A DNA stretch of 64,000 nucleotides, taken from positions 1 to 64,000 of the forward strand of contig MPND01000007.1 of the NCBI GenBank assembly GCA_002238855.1. The letters are read 5' to 3'. A program made the position numbers and the translations under genes. The notes below the pieces were generated by a model, which did no database searches, had not been told where the DNA came from, and saw only the letters and a list, made by a program, of their open reading frames with translations. Positions 53,359-60,482 of the stretch are shown in pieces (the stretch's first letter is position 1; each line of letters begins with the position of its first letter). This stretch comes from SAR202 cluster bacterium bin90 (GTDB lineage Bacteria > Chloroflexota > Dehalococcoidia > Lucifugimonadales > JADFKI01).

Positions 53359-54554
53359 AGCCGGGAGACCTCACGCAGGTAAATGTCGTTGTGCTGCCCG
53401 AGCATCGGCGCGGGGCGCTCCGTGAGAGGCAGCGGTGTGTTTGAGAAGCGATACGGGACGCCCGGATACTGGAGCGCGCCCGCTATCGGATGCTCAATCG
53501 TCGTGAAGAACTCGCGCTCCTTCAGGTGCGGGTCGTTGAAAAGGTCGTGAACGGTGTTGACCGGAAAGCATGGTATGCGCCTCTCCTGCCCCATTCTCGC
53601 AATGTCGTGCTTGGAGCGGCGTTTTGTCCACTCGCCTACGAGGTCCCACAGTTCGGTGAAGTTACTCTCTCTGCCATCGCGGGTCAGGAAGCGCTCTTCA
53701 CTCGCCCACTGTGGATTGTCCATAAGCTCAACCCAGCGCTGCCACTGGGCATCCTCACGCGGCGATATAGCCACATAGCCATCGTTGCAGGGCAGGATGC
53801 CGCCGACCGCGGAGACGACGCCTCCTGTCGCAGCTTCCTGGACTTCCGACAGGGAGCGCGATGGCGGCGGACGGTCGAAGGCGCAAGTCGCGAGCGCGCT
53901 TACAAGCTGAGTCGCCATCGCCTCGTAGGCCGACGCCTCTATGTGACAGCCCTTGCCGGTGATGCGAGTACGGAATAGAGCCATCAGGGTGGCGGTCGCG
54001 GCGGACATCCCCGCTACGAGTTCAGCCTGGTGACCACCGGCTCGTATGGGCGGCTGGCTGTCAGGATCGGAGACAGGACCTAGAAGGCTGTGCGCCTGGC
54101 CGCTCATGTGGAACAGCGTGAGGTCGGTAAGCTTGTAGCTTGCATATGGCCCCCATGTGCCGAATGGCGAAAGCGATGTCATTGTGAGCGAGGGATTGCC
54201 TTCGGTGAGGTTGGCGTATCCTAGTCGTCTTTCGTCAAGCCAGCCCACTGGCATGCTTTCGACGATGATGTCCGCTGTACGGGCAAGATTACGAAAGGCC
54301 TCCGCGCCTTCTTCAGTTTCGACGCCCAGCGTTACCCCGTACTTGTTGGCATTGAGAGCTAGGAAGACTCCACTCTTCTCCTGGTGGGGAACGTCGCCGG
54401 GAAAGGGCCCCATGGCGCGGGAGATGTCACCTTGCGGCGACTCTATCTTGATGACCTCGGCGCCGAGGTTAGCAAGGGTTTTGCCGCAATATGGCGCGGA
54501 AACGCCCTCGCCGAGTTCGAGCACTCTTACGCCTTGGAGCATTCCTTCTGTCAT
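53355..54554 (-). CDS. CaiB/BaiF CoA-transferase paralogue lacking the catalytic Asp
   Basis: 399 residues with the family start (GVRVLELGEGVSAPYCGKTLANLGAEVIKIESP). At the position of the catalytic Asp the sequence reads GGHQAELVAGM, with Glu178 in its place. This pattern (one Asp-containing and one Asp-lacking subunit coded side by side) resembles two-subunit class III enzymes such as benzylsuccinate CoA-transferase. First gene of the three-gene unit. Confidence 0.9.
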   Translation of the reverse strand: MTEGMLQGVRVLELGEGVSAPYCGKTLANLGAEVIKIESPQGDISRAMGPFPGDVPHQEKSGVFLALNANKYGVTLGVETEEGAEAFRNLARTADIIVESMPVGWLDERRLGYANLTEGNPSLTMTSLSPFGTWGPYASYKLTDLTLFHMSGQAHSLLGPVSDPDSQPPIRAGGHQAELVAGMSAATATLMALFRTRITGKGCHIEASAYEAMATQLVSALATCAFDRPPPSRSLSEVQEAATGGVVSAVGGILPCNDGYVAISPREDAQWQRWVELMDNPQWASEERFLTRDGRESNFTELWDLVGEWTKRRSKHDIARMGQERRIPCFPVNTVHDLFNDPHLKEREFFTTIEHPIAGALQYPGVPYRFSNTPLPLTERPAPMLGQHNDIYLREVSRL

Positions 54555-54698
54555 GCTATTCCTTAACGCGATTTAGACAGTTATTCCGCACAGACTATAA
54601 CACAGAGGACAATCACGGTATCGGACGAAGAGAGTAGATGATTCTGCTTCAACTTAGACCAGCCTAACCATGTTAAGATTTGCTGGTGGAGGTCAATC

Positions 54699-54986
54699 AT
54701 GGATGTGAAGCAAGCGGTCAAGACAGCCAAAGACTATGTCGTCAGCTTGTATGACGAAGAAGACGTAATGGACATCGGTCTTGAAGAAGTGGAATTCGAC
54801 GTCTGCTCAGACCAATGGCATGTTACCATCGGCTTCTCGCGGCCATGGGACAAAGAGAAATCGGTGTCGATTCCGTTTCCATATTCAGATGCTCGGCGTC
54901 CCCGCTCTTATAAGCAAGTTCGCATAAATGACCAAGATGGGCGAATTGTATCCCTCAAGGACCGAATTCTAGTCCGAGCGGACTGA
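54699..54986 (+). CDS. Uncharacterised small protein paired with a PIN protein
   Basis: 95 residues. MDVKQAVKTAKDYVVSLYDEEDVMDIGLEEVEFDVCSDQWHVTIGFSRPWD and YKQVRINDQDGRIVSLKDRI predict an alpha-beta-beta unit. I do not recognise a named family, but small proteins of this type occur next to PIN-like genes. It ends five bases before the PIN gene. More AT-rich than its neighbours. It could be a non-canonical antitoxin, or an immunity-like or regulatory partner. Confidence 0.7.
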   Translation: MDVKQAVKTAKDYVVSLYDEEDVMDIGLEEVEFDVCSDQWHVTIGFSRPWDKEKSVSIPFPYSDARRPRSYKQVRINDQDGRIVSLKDRILVRAD

Positions 54987-54990
54987 TGCG

Positions 54991-55455
54991 ATGCCCATAT
55001 TAGGATACTTAATCGATACGAACTTGCTAGTGTTACTTGTAGTGGGCAGAGTAGGTCGAGAGCATATAGCAAGGCACCGTAGGTTGCGAGCGTACACAGC
55101 GGAAGATTACGACGCGCTGGTTGACTTGATTGGAAGAATTGACTTGTTATTGACTCCAAACACGCTTACAGAAACCTCTAATATGCTCAGTCAGCACCGG
55201 GAGCCTGACCGTTCGCGCTTCTTAGAGATGCTACGTAGGCTAATACAAGGCTCTCGAGAAGTTGTGGTCTCCAGTGAAGTCGCGGCATCCAATTCAGAGT
55301 TTGTACGGCTTGGTCTCACTGATGCGACACTTATAGAGGCCGTAACGGAAGATACGCCCTTGCTCACTGTGGACTTGGACTTATACCTTTCCGCTATGCA
55401 GAAGAGCCGCAATGCTCCGACCGCCGTGAACTTCACAGCTTTCCGCAATTCGTAG
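54991..55455 (+). CDS. PIN-domain protein (putative ribonuclease)
   Basis: 154 residues. Acidic PIN-type residues: Asp9 (GYLIDTNLLVL), Glu in LTETSNML (~60), Asp in LGLTDATLIEA (~109) and Asp in LLTVDLDLYL (~127). The helical insert ARHRRLRAYTAEDYDALVDLIG is longer than in compact VapC proteins. The adjacent upstream gene is its likely partner. Low GC suggests acquisition. Confidence 0.78.
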   Translation: MPILGYLIDTNLLVLLVVGRVGREHIARHRRLRAYTAEDYDALVDLIGRIDLLLTPNTLTETSNMLSQHREPDRSRFLEMLRRLIQGSREVVVSSEVAASNSEFVRLGLTDATLIEAVTEDTPLLTVDLDLYLSAMQKSRNAPTAVNFTAFRNS

Positions 55456-55512
55456 CCTTCTCAATACAGCACAATACACGGCACTAGATTCTACACTTAA
55501 GCGAGGTCAGCC

Positions 55513-56583
55513 ATGGATCTTGGCCTATTCCTGATGCCGCTCCACTACCCTCACCGCCCGCATTATGAGACATACGAGGAAGACCTCCAGCTGATGGCGC
55601 ACGCCGACAGCCTGGGCTTCAGCGAGGCGTGGATTGGCGAGCATTTTACGCTGCCATGGGAGAACATGCCCTCGCCCGAGTTGTTCATCGCCAGGGCGCT
55701 CGGCGTTACGGATCAGATGAAGTTCGGCACAGGGGTATCGCTGCTGCACTACCATCACCCGGCGCATGTGGCGCACCGAATTGCGATGCTCGACCACATG
55801 GCGAAGGGCCGGATTTACCTGGGCATCGGTTCGGGAGGGCCCTCTACAGACACTGAGCTGTTCGGGTTGGACACCGAACTAGGCGAGCCCAGGGAGCGGC
55901 TGTACGAGGCTGTTGACCTCATCCTGAAGATATGGAAGGGCGAGCCGTTCGAGTACGACAGCAGGTTCTACGATGGCAGGCTCCCGGAGGATGTGCCTGA
56001 GCGCAGATTAGGCTTCCACATGTTGCCGTACCAGAAGCCGCACCCGCCCATTGCGGTCGCAGGGAGCAGTCCGTATTCTGGCACGTTGGAAATCGTAGGA
56101 GAGCGCGGCTGGATGCCGTTGAGCACATGCTTCCTCCACGACATATTCCTGCCGAGCCACTGGCAGGTGGTTACGAAGGGCGCCGCGAAGAGCAAAATCA
56201 AGGCTTCCCGTAAGGACTGGCGCATCTCGCGTGAGGTATTTGTAGCCGAGGACGGCGACAAGGCGCGGGAAGAGGCGATGAATACTTTCGGACGGTTTTT
56301 CGTGGACTACTGGATTCCCTTGCTGGGCAGCGGCAGAGGGTTGGCGGGTCTAAAGACGGACGAGAGCATGTCCGACGAGGAGCTGACTCCTGAGTATATG
56401 CTGGAGAACCTATGGGTTGTGGGCGACCCAGACGAAGTAACGCATCAGCTGAAGAAGTTGCACGACGATGTTGGCGGGTTCGGCACGCTGCTGATGCTGT
56501 GCCATGACTGGGAGGATGACCGGCAGAAGTGGCTGGACTGCTTGACGCTGATGAGTGAGGAAGTCCTACCAAATTTGCCGTAG
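55513..56583 (+). CDS. Luciferase-like (LLM class) flavin-dependent oxidoreductase
   Basis: 356 residues, a single TIM-barrel with bacterial-luciferase-like motifs: SLGFSEAWIGEHF (~35-47), LLHYHHPAHVAHRIAMLDHMAKGRIYLGIGSGG and PHPPIAVAGSSPYSG. Such enzymes use FMN or F420 in monooxygenase or reductase reactions on diverse organic substrates. These families are strongly expanded in SAR202-type Chloroflexota. Substrate not assigned. Confidence 0.92.
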   Translation: MDLGLFLMPLHYPHRPHYETYEEDLQLMAHADSLGFSEAWIGEHFTLPWENMPSPELFIARALGVTDQMKFGTGVSLLHYHHPAHVAHRIAMLDHMAKGRIYLGIGSGGPSTDTELFGLDTELGEPRERLYEAVDLILKIWKGEPFEYDSRFYDGRLPEDVPERRLGFHMLPYQKPHPPIAVAGSSPYSGTLEIVGERGWMPLSTCFLHDIFLPSHWQVVTKGAAKSKIKASRKDWRISREVFVAEDGDKAREEAMNTFGRFFVDYWIPLLGSGRGLAGLKTDESMSDEELTPEYMLENLWVVGDPDEVTHQLKKLHDDVGGFGTLLMLCHDWEDDRQKWLDCLTLMSEEVLPNLP

Positions 56584-56637
56584 CTGCGCCTAATCCCCTA
56601 CCCTCACCTGAGGTATAAGGGACAGAGCGCCCGTCTC

Positions 56638-57471
56638 TTAGTCCAAGCCGACCAGATTAGCCGGGTTGCTCTTCACGAGTTTCGTCACTTCTTCCGGCGT
56701 CATACCCGCGTCGAGGAGCATGGCGATTGCCATTCGCATGCCTTCGGCGGGCGGCGGATTCTGCCATTGACCGAAGTCAGTGGTCACGATGCAGTTATCG
56801 ACGCCGAGGCTGCGTATCATCTCCACGAACTGCTGCGGTGTTTTGCGGCCGCGTGACGGCATGCACGTTAGGAATGTGTACTCCGGGTAAGCGCCGAGCG
56901 CGACCATGCGGCGCTGCTCCTCCGGGGTCGCCACTCCGTCGGGATGCGTTGCGATCATTCGGCTCACGCCTTGCGCGCGCGCCGCCTCAAAGAGCGCGAT
57001 GGCTTCTGCGGGCGATATGTGCCCCGATGCGAGGGTCATATCGTTGTCGACGATGATTTCCAGAACCTCGAGGACGCCTTCGGTCAGAATGCCGTCGTGG
57101 TCTGCGACGCGTATGCCCTCGCCAGAGCCGTTGTCACGCATCCGAAAGTCGGCGGTGAAGGTGGGCATCCAGACTAACTGCGCGCCCAGGTCGGCGGCGA
57201 CCTGAACTGCGTCGGGATTGATGCCGCCGACGGATCGGTTCAGAGTTATCGCGCCGAGTATATTCAGGCCCGGATACATCTGGTTGAGCGCGTAGGTCAG
57301 CGGCGCAGTGTTATAGTCGTGCGACTTGAGCACAAAGCCGCCCATCTCCGCTTCGTAGGCGCATCGTGCCACTTCGAGCGCGTCCATTCGGCGCTGCTGG
57401 CTGCCGTCGGGCGCGGCATGGACATGTAGGTCATACGCGCCGCGCAGAATCTCTTCAATCTGCTCGTTCAT
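56638..57471 (-). CDS. DUF6282-like metal-dependent hydrolase
   Basis: About 277 residues from the ATG at 57471 (MNEQIEEILRGAYDLHVHAAPDG), preceded by GGAG; an in-frame ATG at 57501 is less likely. The metal-binding signature DLHVHAAPD and later LASGHISPAEAI, MIATHPDGVATPEEQ and VTTDFGQWQNPPPAEG are the usual beta-alpha barrel amidohydrolase/PHP-like His and Asp sites. Probably a cytoplasmic hydrolase or decarboxylase. It is divergent from the Moco protein gene, with a palindrome between them. Confidence 0.85.
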   Translation of the reverse strand: MNEQIEEILRGAYDLHVHAAPDGSQQRRMDALEVARCAYEAEMGGFVLKSHDYNTAPLTYALNQMYPGLNILGAITLNRSVGGINPDAVQVAADLGAQLVWMPTFTADFRMRDNGSGEGIRVADHDGILTEGVLEVLEIIVDNDMTLASGHISPAEAIALFEAARAQGVSRMIATHPDGVATPEEQRRMVALGAYPEYTFLTCMPSRGRKTPQQFVEMIRSLGVDNCIVTTDFGQWQNPPPAEGMRMAIAMLLDAGMTPEEVTKLVKSNPANLVGLD

Positions 57472-57528
57472 TGCTGCTCCGGAAGGCAATATTCTTAACA
57501 AGATGGCTCAGCGATTGAAGCCGGAAAT

Positions 57529-57540
57529 TAGTGTACACTA
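57529..57540. promoter_or_regulatory. Perfect 12-bp palindrome in a divergent intergenic region
   Basis: TAGTGTACACTA is a perfect palindrome between the DUF6282-like gene and the Moco protein gene. The TnGTnnACnA-like pattern resembles GntR/FadR-type operators. No regulator gene is adjacent. Confidence 0.4.
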
Positions 57541-57635
57541 TTACGAGTTGCGCATACGCATAAGCTGGATTACGCACCTTAAAGCCCGAAAAAGCATCTC
57601 ATACAGTGAATGAGATTTTATGTGGAGGAGAGAGC

Positions 57636-58250
57636 ATGCTGAAAAAGCTGGGACGAATCAACCGCAGGCGGATGCCCGCCTATGAGCAGGACGCACCCCC
57701 GGGACAGTTCGTCACCGAGAAGTTCCCCATACTGACATACGGGTCAACTCCTCGAATCAGTCTGGACACATGGCAGTTCAGGGTGTTCGGGCATGTCGAA
57801 GAGGAAGTTACGCTCAACTGGCAGGAGTTCACCGCGCTTCCAAAGCTGACGCTGGATGCGGAGTTTCACTGCGTAACACAATGGAGCAAGCTGCAGAACA
57901 CCTGGGAAGGCGTGGCATTCAACGATGTGATGAAGCTCGTAAAGCCAAGCTCTGAAGTCACACATGTCATGGCGCACTGCTACGGCGGCTACTCCACGAA
58001 TCTGGCACTGGATGTTATCATGGACGATGATGTGCTATTCGCCTGGGCGCATGACGGCGCTCCACTCGCAGAGGCGCACGGCGGACCGCTGCGCCTGGTT
58101 GTGCCGAAGCGCTACGGCTGGAAGAGCGCGAAGTGGGTGAACGGCCTGGAGTTCATGACGGAGGACCGCCCAGGTTTCTGGGAGGTCCGCGGCTATCACA
58201 TGGAAGGCGATCCGTGGAAGGAGCAGCGCTTCTGGGACGAGTTGATGTAA
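57636..58250 (+). CDS. Molybdopterin-binding sulfite-oxidase-fold protein
   Basis: About 204 residues from the ATG at 57636, with GGAGGAGA upstream; a GTG at 57606 is less likely. The sulfite oxidase (SUOX) Moco-binding domain is recognisable, with the Mo-coordinating Cys79 in LDAEFHCVTQWS, then HCYGGYSTNL, AHGGPLRLVVPKRYGWKSAKWV. It is a single domain without heme or dimerisation regions and has no signal peptide, so it may act in the cytoplasm as a YedY-like or other oxidoreductase. No partner gene is present. Confidence 0.9.
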   Translation: MLKKLGRINRRRMPAYEQDAPPGQFVTEKFPILTYGSTPRISLDTWQFRVFGHVEEEVTLNWQEFTALPKLTLDAEFHCVTQWSKLQNTWEGVAFNDVMKLVKPSSEVTHVMAHCYGGYSTNLALDVIMDDDVLFAWAHDGAPLAEAHGGPLRLVVPKRYGWKSAKWVNGLEFMTEDRPGFWEVRGYHMEGDPWKEQRFWDELM

Positions 58251-58339
58251 ATTGATAAGTGTGAGTCTGTTGGCTGGCGTTTCGATTGAGCGATCTAGGG
58301 AACGTGTTAGGTTGCATTGAGACTGTTCCTTCACTTATG

Positions 58340-58348
58340 TGGTATAAT
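58340..58348 (+). promoter_or_regulatory. Extended -10 promoter
   Basis: TGGTATAAT is a perfect extended -10 element, 13 bases before the ATG at 58362. The predicted transcript would have a very short leader beginning around the Shine-Dalgarno-like GAAGGAAG. Confidence 0.6.
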
Positions 58349-58361
58349 CCACGAAGGAAGT

Positions 58362-58592
58362 ATGATTATGCAGAATATACCAAGCGACGGCAACAGACTC
58401 CCTCTCGGAAGCGCCTTGAAGGTACGCCGTCTCGACACGCCCAATCGTCCCGTTGCCATAGCAAGATTTGTCGGTAACACTCTCAGGGAGGCAGTTCTGC
58501 ATCCCACTGTTACCAGCTACATCGATAAGCGAACCGGCAGACTCGTAGGCAGGGACGACAAGAAAGTCTCTGAAGATGGCAACCCCAGATAG
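58362..58592 (+). CDS. Small hypothetical protein
   Basis: 76 residues from the ATG at 58362 (another at 58368), with GAAGGAAG just upstream. No recognised family; no signal peptide. Starts MIMQNIPSDGNRLPLGS; contains REAVLHPTVTSYIDKRTGRLVG. It overlaps the next small gene by 17 bases, suggesting a two-gene unit. Confidence 0.55.
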   Translation: MIMQNIPSDGNRLPLGSALKVRRLDTPNRPVAIARFVGNTLREAVLHPTVTSYIDKRTGRLVGRDDKKVSEDGNPR

Positions 58593-58803
58593 CCGGTACA
58601 GAGAGGGATCCACCTACAAGTCAGCTCTAATCGTTTCCCTTTCGTTGTTCCTCATTGGCCTCGCAATTCTGGTATGGATGTCAATTGCGTTCACAGGCGA
58701 ACTCTCCGCCACTCAGGAAACTCTGAGGCATTCTTCAGATTGGCTGATTAAGTCGTCTATGGGACTCATAGTTGGCCTCATCAGTGGCCGCAGCATGTCA
58801 TAG
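58576..58803 (+). CDS. Small membrane protein with two predicted helices
   Basis: 75 residues. A hydrophobic stretch ALIVSLSLFLIGLAILVWMSIAF (~17-39) and a shorter one near the end (SSMGLIVGLISG) suggest one or two membrane helices. No known family. Downstream of an orphan 76-residue gene and followed by a strong terminator, which supports expression as one transcript. Confidence 0.55.
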   Translation: MATPDSRYREGSTYKSALIVSLSLFLIGLAILVWMSIAFTGELSATQETLRHSSDWLIKSSMGLIVGLISGRSMS

Positions 58804-58826
58804 GGAAAAGCCGGAAGAAGCAAAAA

Positions 58827-58858
58827 GAAAGCCCCTCTCGTATCTGAGAGGGGCTTTC
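58827..58858. terminator. Bidirectional terminator
   Basis: GAAAGCCCCTCTC / GAGAGGGGCTTTC is a perfect 13-bp stem flanked by A-rich and T-rich sequence, between the small membrane-protein gene and the convergent zinc-ribbon gene. Confidence 0.88.
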
Positions 58859-58890
58859 TTCTATATCGCCAGTTGCCGTCCGTGCAGCAG

Positions 58891-59070
58891 CTATGCAGCC
58901 CTCTTCCGGTCGGAATTGTCCGAGCTGGTCTGCAGCGAGAACAGATGCGGCTCCTTCGGGATGTCGATCATATTGCCGCACTGCATGCAAATTCGGTACT
59001 CCCCATAGATGTCACGGTTGGAGTTCATATCTCCGCCGCAACGGTTGCAAGACTTCAGGTACACAGTCAT
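58891..59070 (-). CDS. Small zinc-ribbon protein
   Basis: 59 residues from the ATG at 59070 with GGAGGT upstream (GTG at 59079 would overlap that signal). Two CxxC pairs (LKSCNRCGGD and RICMQCGNM) make a single zinc ribbon, followed by a short hydrophilic tail. Such mini-proteins can act as RNA or DNA adaptors; function unknown. Transcribed on the minus strand from a candidate promoter at about 59205-59239. Confidence 0.72.
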   Translation of the reverse strand: MTVYLKSCNRCGGDMNSNRDIYGEYRICMQCGNMIDIPKEPHLFSLQTSSDNSDRKRAA

Positions 59071-59079
59071 TTTATCCAC

Positions 59080-59220
59080 CTCCCCTGAGTTACAGCATCA
59101 ATTTGCTGCTTCCAAACTTCCTTGTCTCATTCAATTTGATGCGCGTGGGTCGGATTGGTTACCGCCGCGACTGCACATCTATAACCCCCACTTATTGCTA
59201 ACTGCATGCATCATAAACGA
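59080..59220. other. Leader of the zinc-ribbon gene
   Basis: About 140 bases without a gene separate the small zinc-ribbon gene from the divergent promoter region. No tRNA or recognised RNA structure was found. Confidence 0.35.
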
Positions 59221-59249
59221 TTGACACGCACCGTGTCAAGTATTAAAAT
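59205..59249. promoter_or_regulatory. Divergent promoters sharing a TTGACAC palindrome
   Basis: TTGACAC-N5-GTGTCAA (59221-59239) is a perfect inverted repeat. Rightward, its first arm begins TTGACA, followed after 17 bases by TAAAAT (59244-59249). Leftward, the other arm gives TTGACA, followed after 18 bases by TATGAT. Each arm is therefore the -35 of one promoter: one toward hspR-grpE-dnaK, one toward the zinc-ribbon gene. A TGAAT-TTAT-ATTCA palindrome (59263-59276) lies just downstream. HspR operators (HAIR: CTTGAGT-N7-ACTCAAG) are similar but not identical. Confidence 0.6.
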
Positions 59250-59327
59250 ATGAATTGAGTAGTGAATTTATATTCAGTAGTTTCTAAGCCCCTATAGCAG
59301 CAACGTCTCAGACATCCAAGAAAATAT

Positions 59328-59357
59328 CTGCAATTTGCAGCAAGCGTTGCGTATAAT
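59328..59357 (+). promoter_or_regulatory. Second candidate promoter of the heat-shock operon
   Basis: TATAAT (59352-59357) lies about 75 bases before hspR. A CTGCAA-T-TTGCAG palindrome (59328-59340) overlaps the place of the -35 element and could be an operator. Confidence 0.45.
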
Positions 59358-59432
59358 ATAACGAGTTGAATGGCGACAGGTTAGCGGATCAAGCGCGCCA
59401 ATACGCGCGGTTCCGGAGCGCCCGGAGGGACC

Positions 59433-59801
59433 ATGAACAGACACCGACAGGGCAGCGAACAACTGGAAGGCGTGTACATCATCAGCGTGGCAGCGCGCAT
59501 CCTGGAGATGCACCCGCAGACGCTGCGCAAGTACGAGCGGATTGGCCTTGTGCGCCCGTCCCGCACTGTCGGCATGCTGCGCCTTTACTCCGATGAGGAT
59601 GTAGCGCGGCTAAGGCTCATCAAGCACCTCGTAGGCGACATGGGACTGAACCTCGCCGGTGTGCAGCTCGCGCTGCGCCTCTTCAACAGGCTCCTGCAGA
59701 TGAAGAGCCAGATACGAAGTCTACAAGGTGATGAATTAAGGTCATCGCTGGACCAGAGTGTTGACGAGATGCTGGGCATATTGCATACGGCGCCCCGATA
59801 A
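59433..59801 (+). CDS. hspR: HspR-like MerR-family heat-shock repressor
   Basis: 122 residues. MerR-type winged helix: VYIISVAARILEMHPQTLRKYERIGLVRPSRT, then SDEDVARLRLIKHLVGDMGLNLAGVQLALRLF. The Met-His-Pro-Gln-Thr-Leu-Arg-x-Tyr-Glu motif is characteristic of HspR. HspR represses dnaK operons, usually with DnaK as corepressor. Position at the head of grpE-dnaK supports the role. Confidence 0.88.
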   Translation: MNRHRQGSEQLEGVYIISVAARILEMHPQTLRKYERIGLVRPSRTVGMLRLYSDEDVARLRLIKHLVGDMGLNLAGVQLALRLFNRLLQMKSQIRSLQGDELRSSLDQSVDEMLGILHTAPR

Positions 59802-59833
59802 ACGAGATAACACAGCATAGGTGGAGGACAAGA

Positions 59834-60409
59834 TTGACTAGTGAAGACAAGCAAGATGACGATGCTCCCGCTTCAAGTGAAGGTGACGAACTCTTGCGGC
59901 AGGCGCTCTCAGAGATAGAGCCACTGCCGGATCCGATGGAGGATCTTGAGCGAGAGCGGGACCAGTTCAAGGCTTTGGCGCAACGATCGCAGGCAGACCT
60001 GGTGAATTACAGGCGTCGCGTTGACGAGGAGCGCCAAGAACTACAGCGCAATGCGAACGCCAATCTGCTGACCAAGTTCTTGGGCGTCGTGGACGACTTC
60101 GAGCGCGCCATTGATATGCTGCCGGAAGATGCGGCAGCCGCCGGATGGCAGGAAGGGTTGATGCTAGTCAAGCGCAATCTGGACAACCTGCTGGGGTCCG
60201 AGGGCGTCAGCAAGATCGAAGCTACTGGCAAGCCCTTCGACCCATGGGAACACGAAGCGGTCCATTACATGGAGACAGAGGAAGCGGAAGACGGTGCCAT
60301 AATCCAGGTGTTCAGAGACGGATACCGTCTGCACGACAAGGTGTTGAGGGCGTCTCAGGTCATCGTGGCAAAGGCTCCGGAGGCCGGGCATACGGATTCA
60401 GACGCCTAA
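59834..60409 (+). CDS. grpE: Nucleotide exchange factor GrpE
   Basis: 191 residues from TTG with GTGGAGGA upstream. An acidic N-terminal tail, a long coiled coil (ERERDQFKALAQRSQADLVNYRRRVDEERQELQRNANANLLTKFLGVVDDFERAI) and the C-terminal beta domain (EAVHYMETEEAEDGAIIQVFRDGYRLHDKVLRASQVIVAK) are all present. Exchanges ADP on DnaK. Confidence 0.96.
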   Translation: MTSEDKQDDDAPASSEGDELLRQALSEIEPLPDPMEDLERERDQFKALAQRSQADLVNYRRRVDEERQELQRNANANLLTKFLGVVDDFERAIDMLPEDAAAAGWQEGLMLVKRNLDNLLGSEGVSKIEATGKPFDPWEHEAVHYMETEEAEDGAIIQVFRDGYRLHDKVLRASQVIVAKAPEAGHTDSDA

Positions 60410-60482
60410 CATACTCATAGATCATTTTTCAGACCATAGGCAGCTAAATCATTATCAGACATATATTTAACAGGAGACAGGA

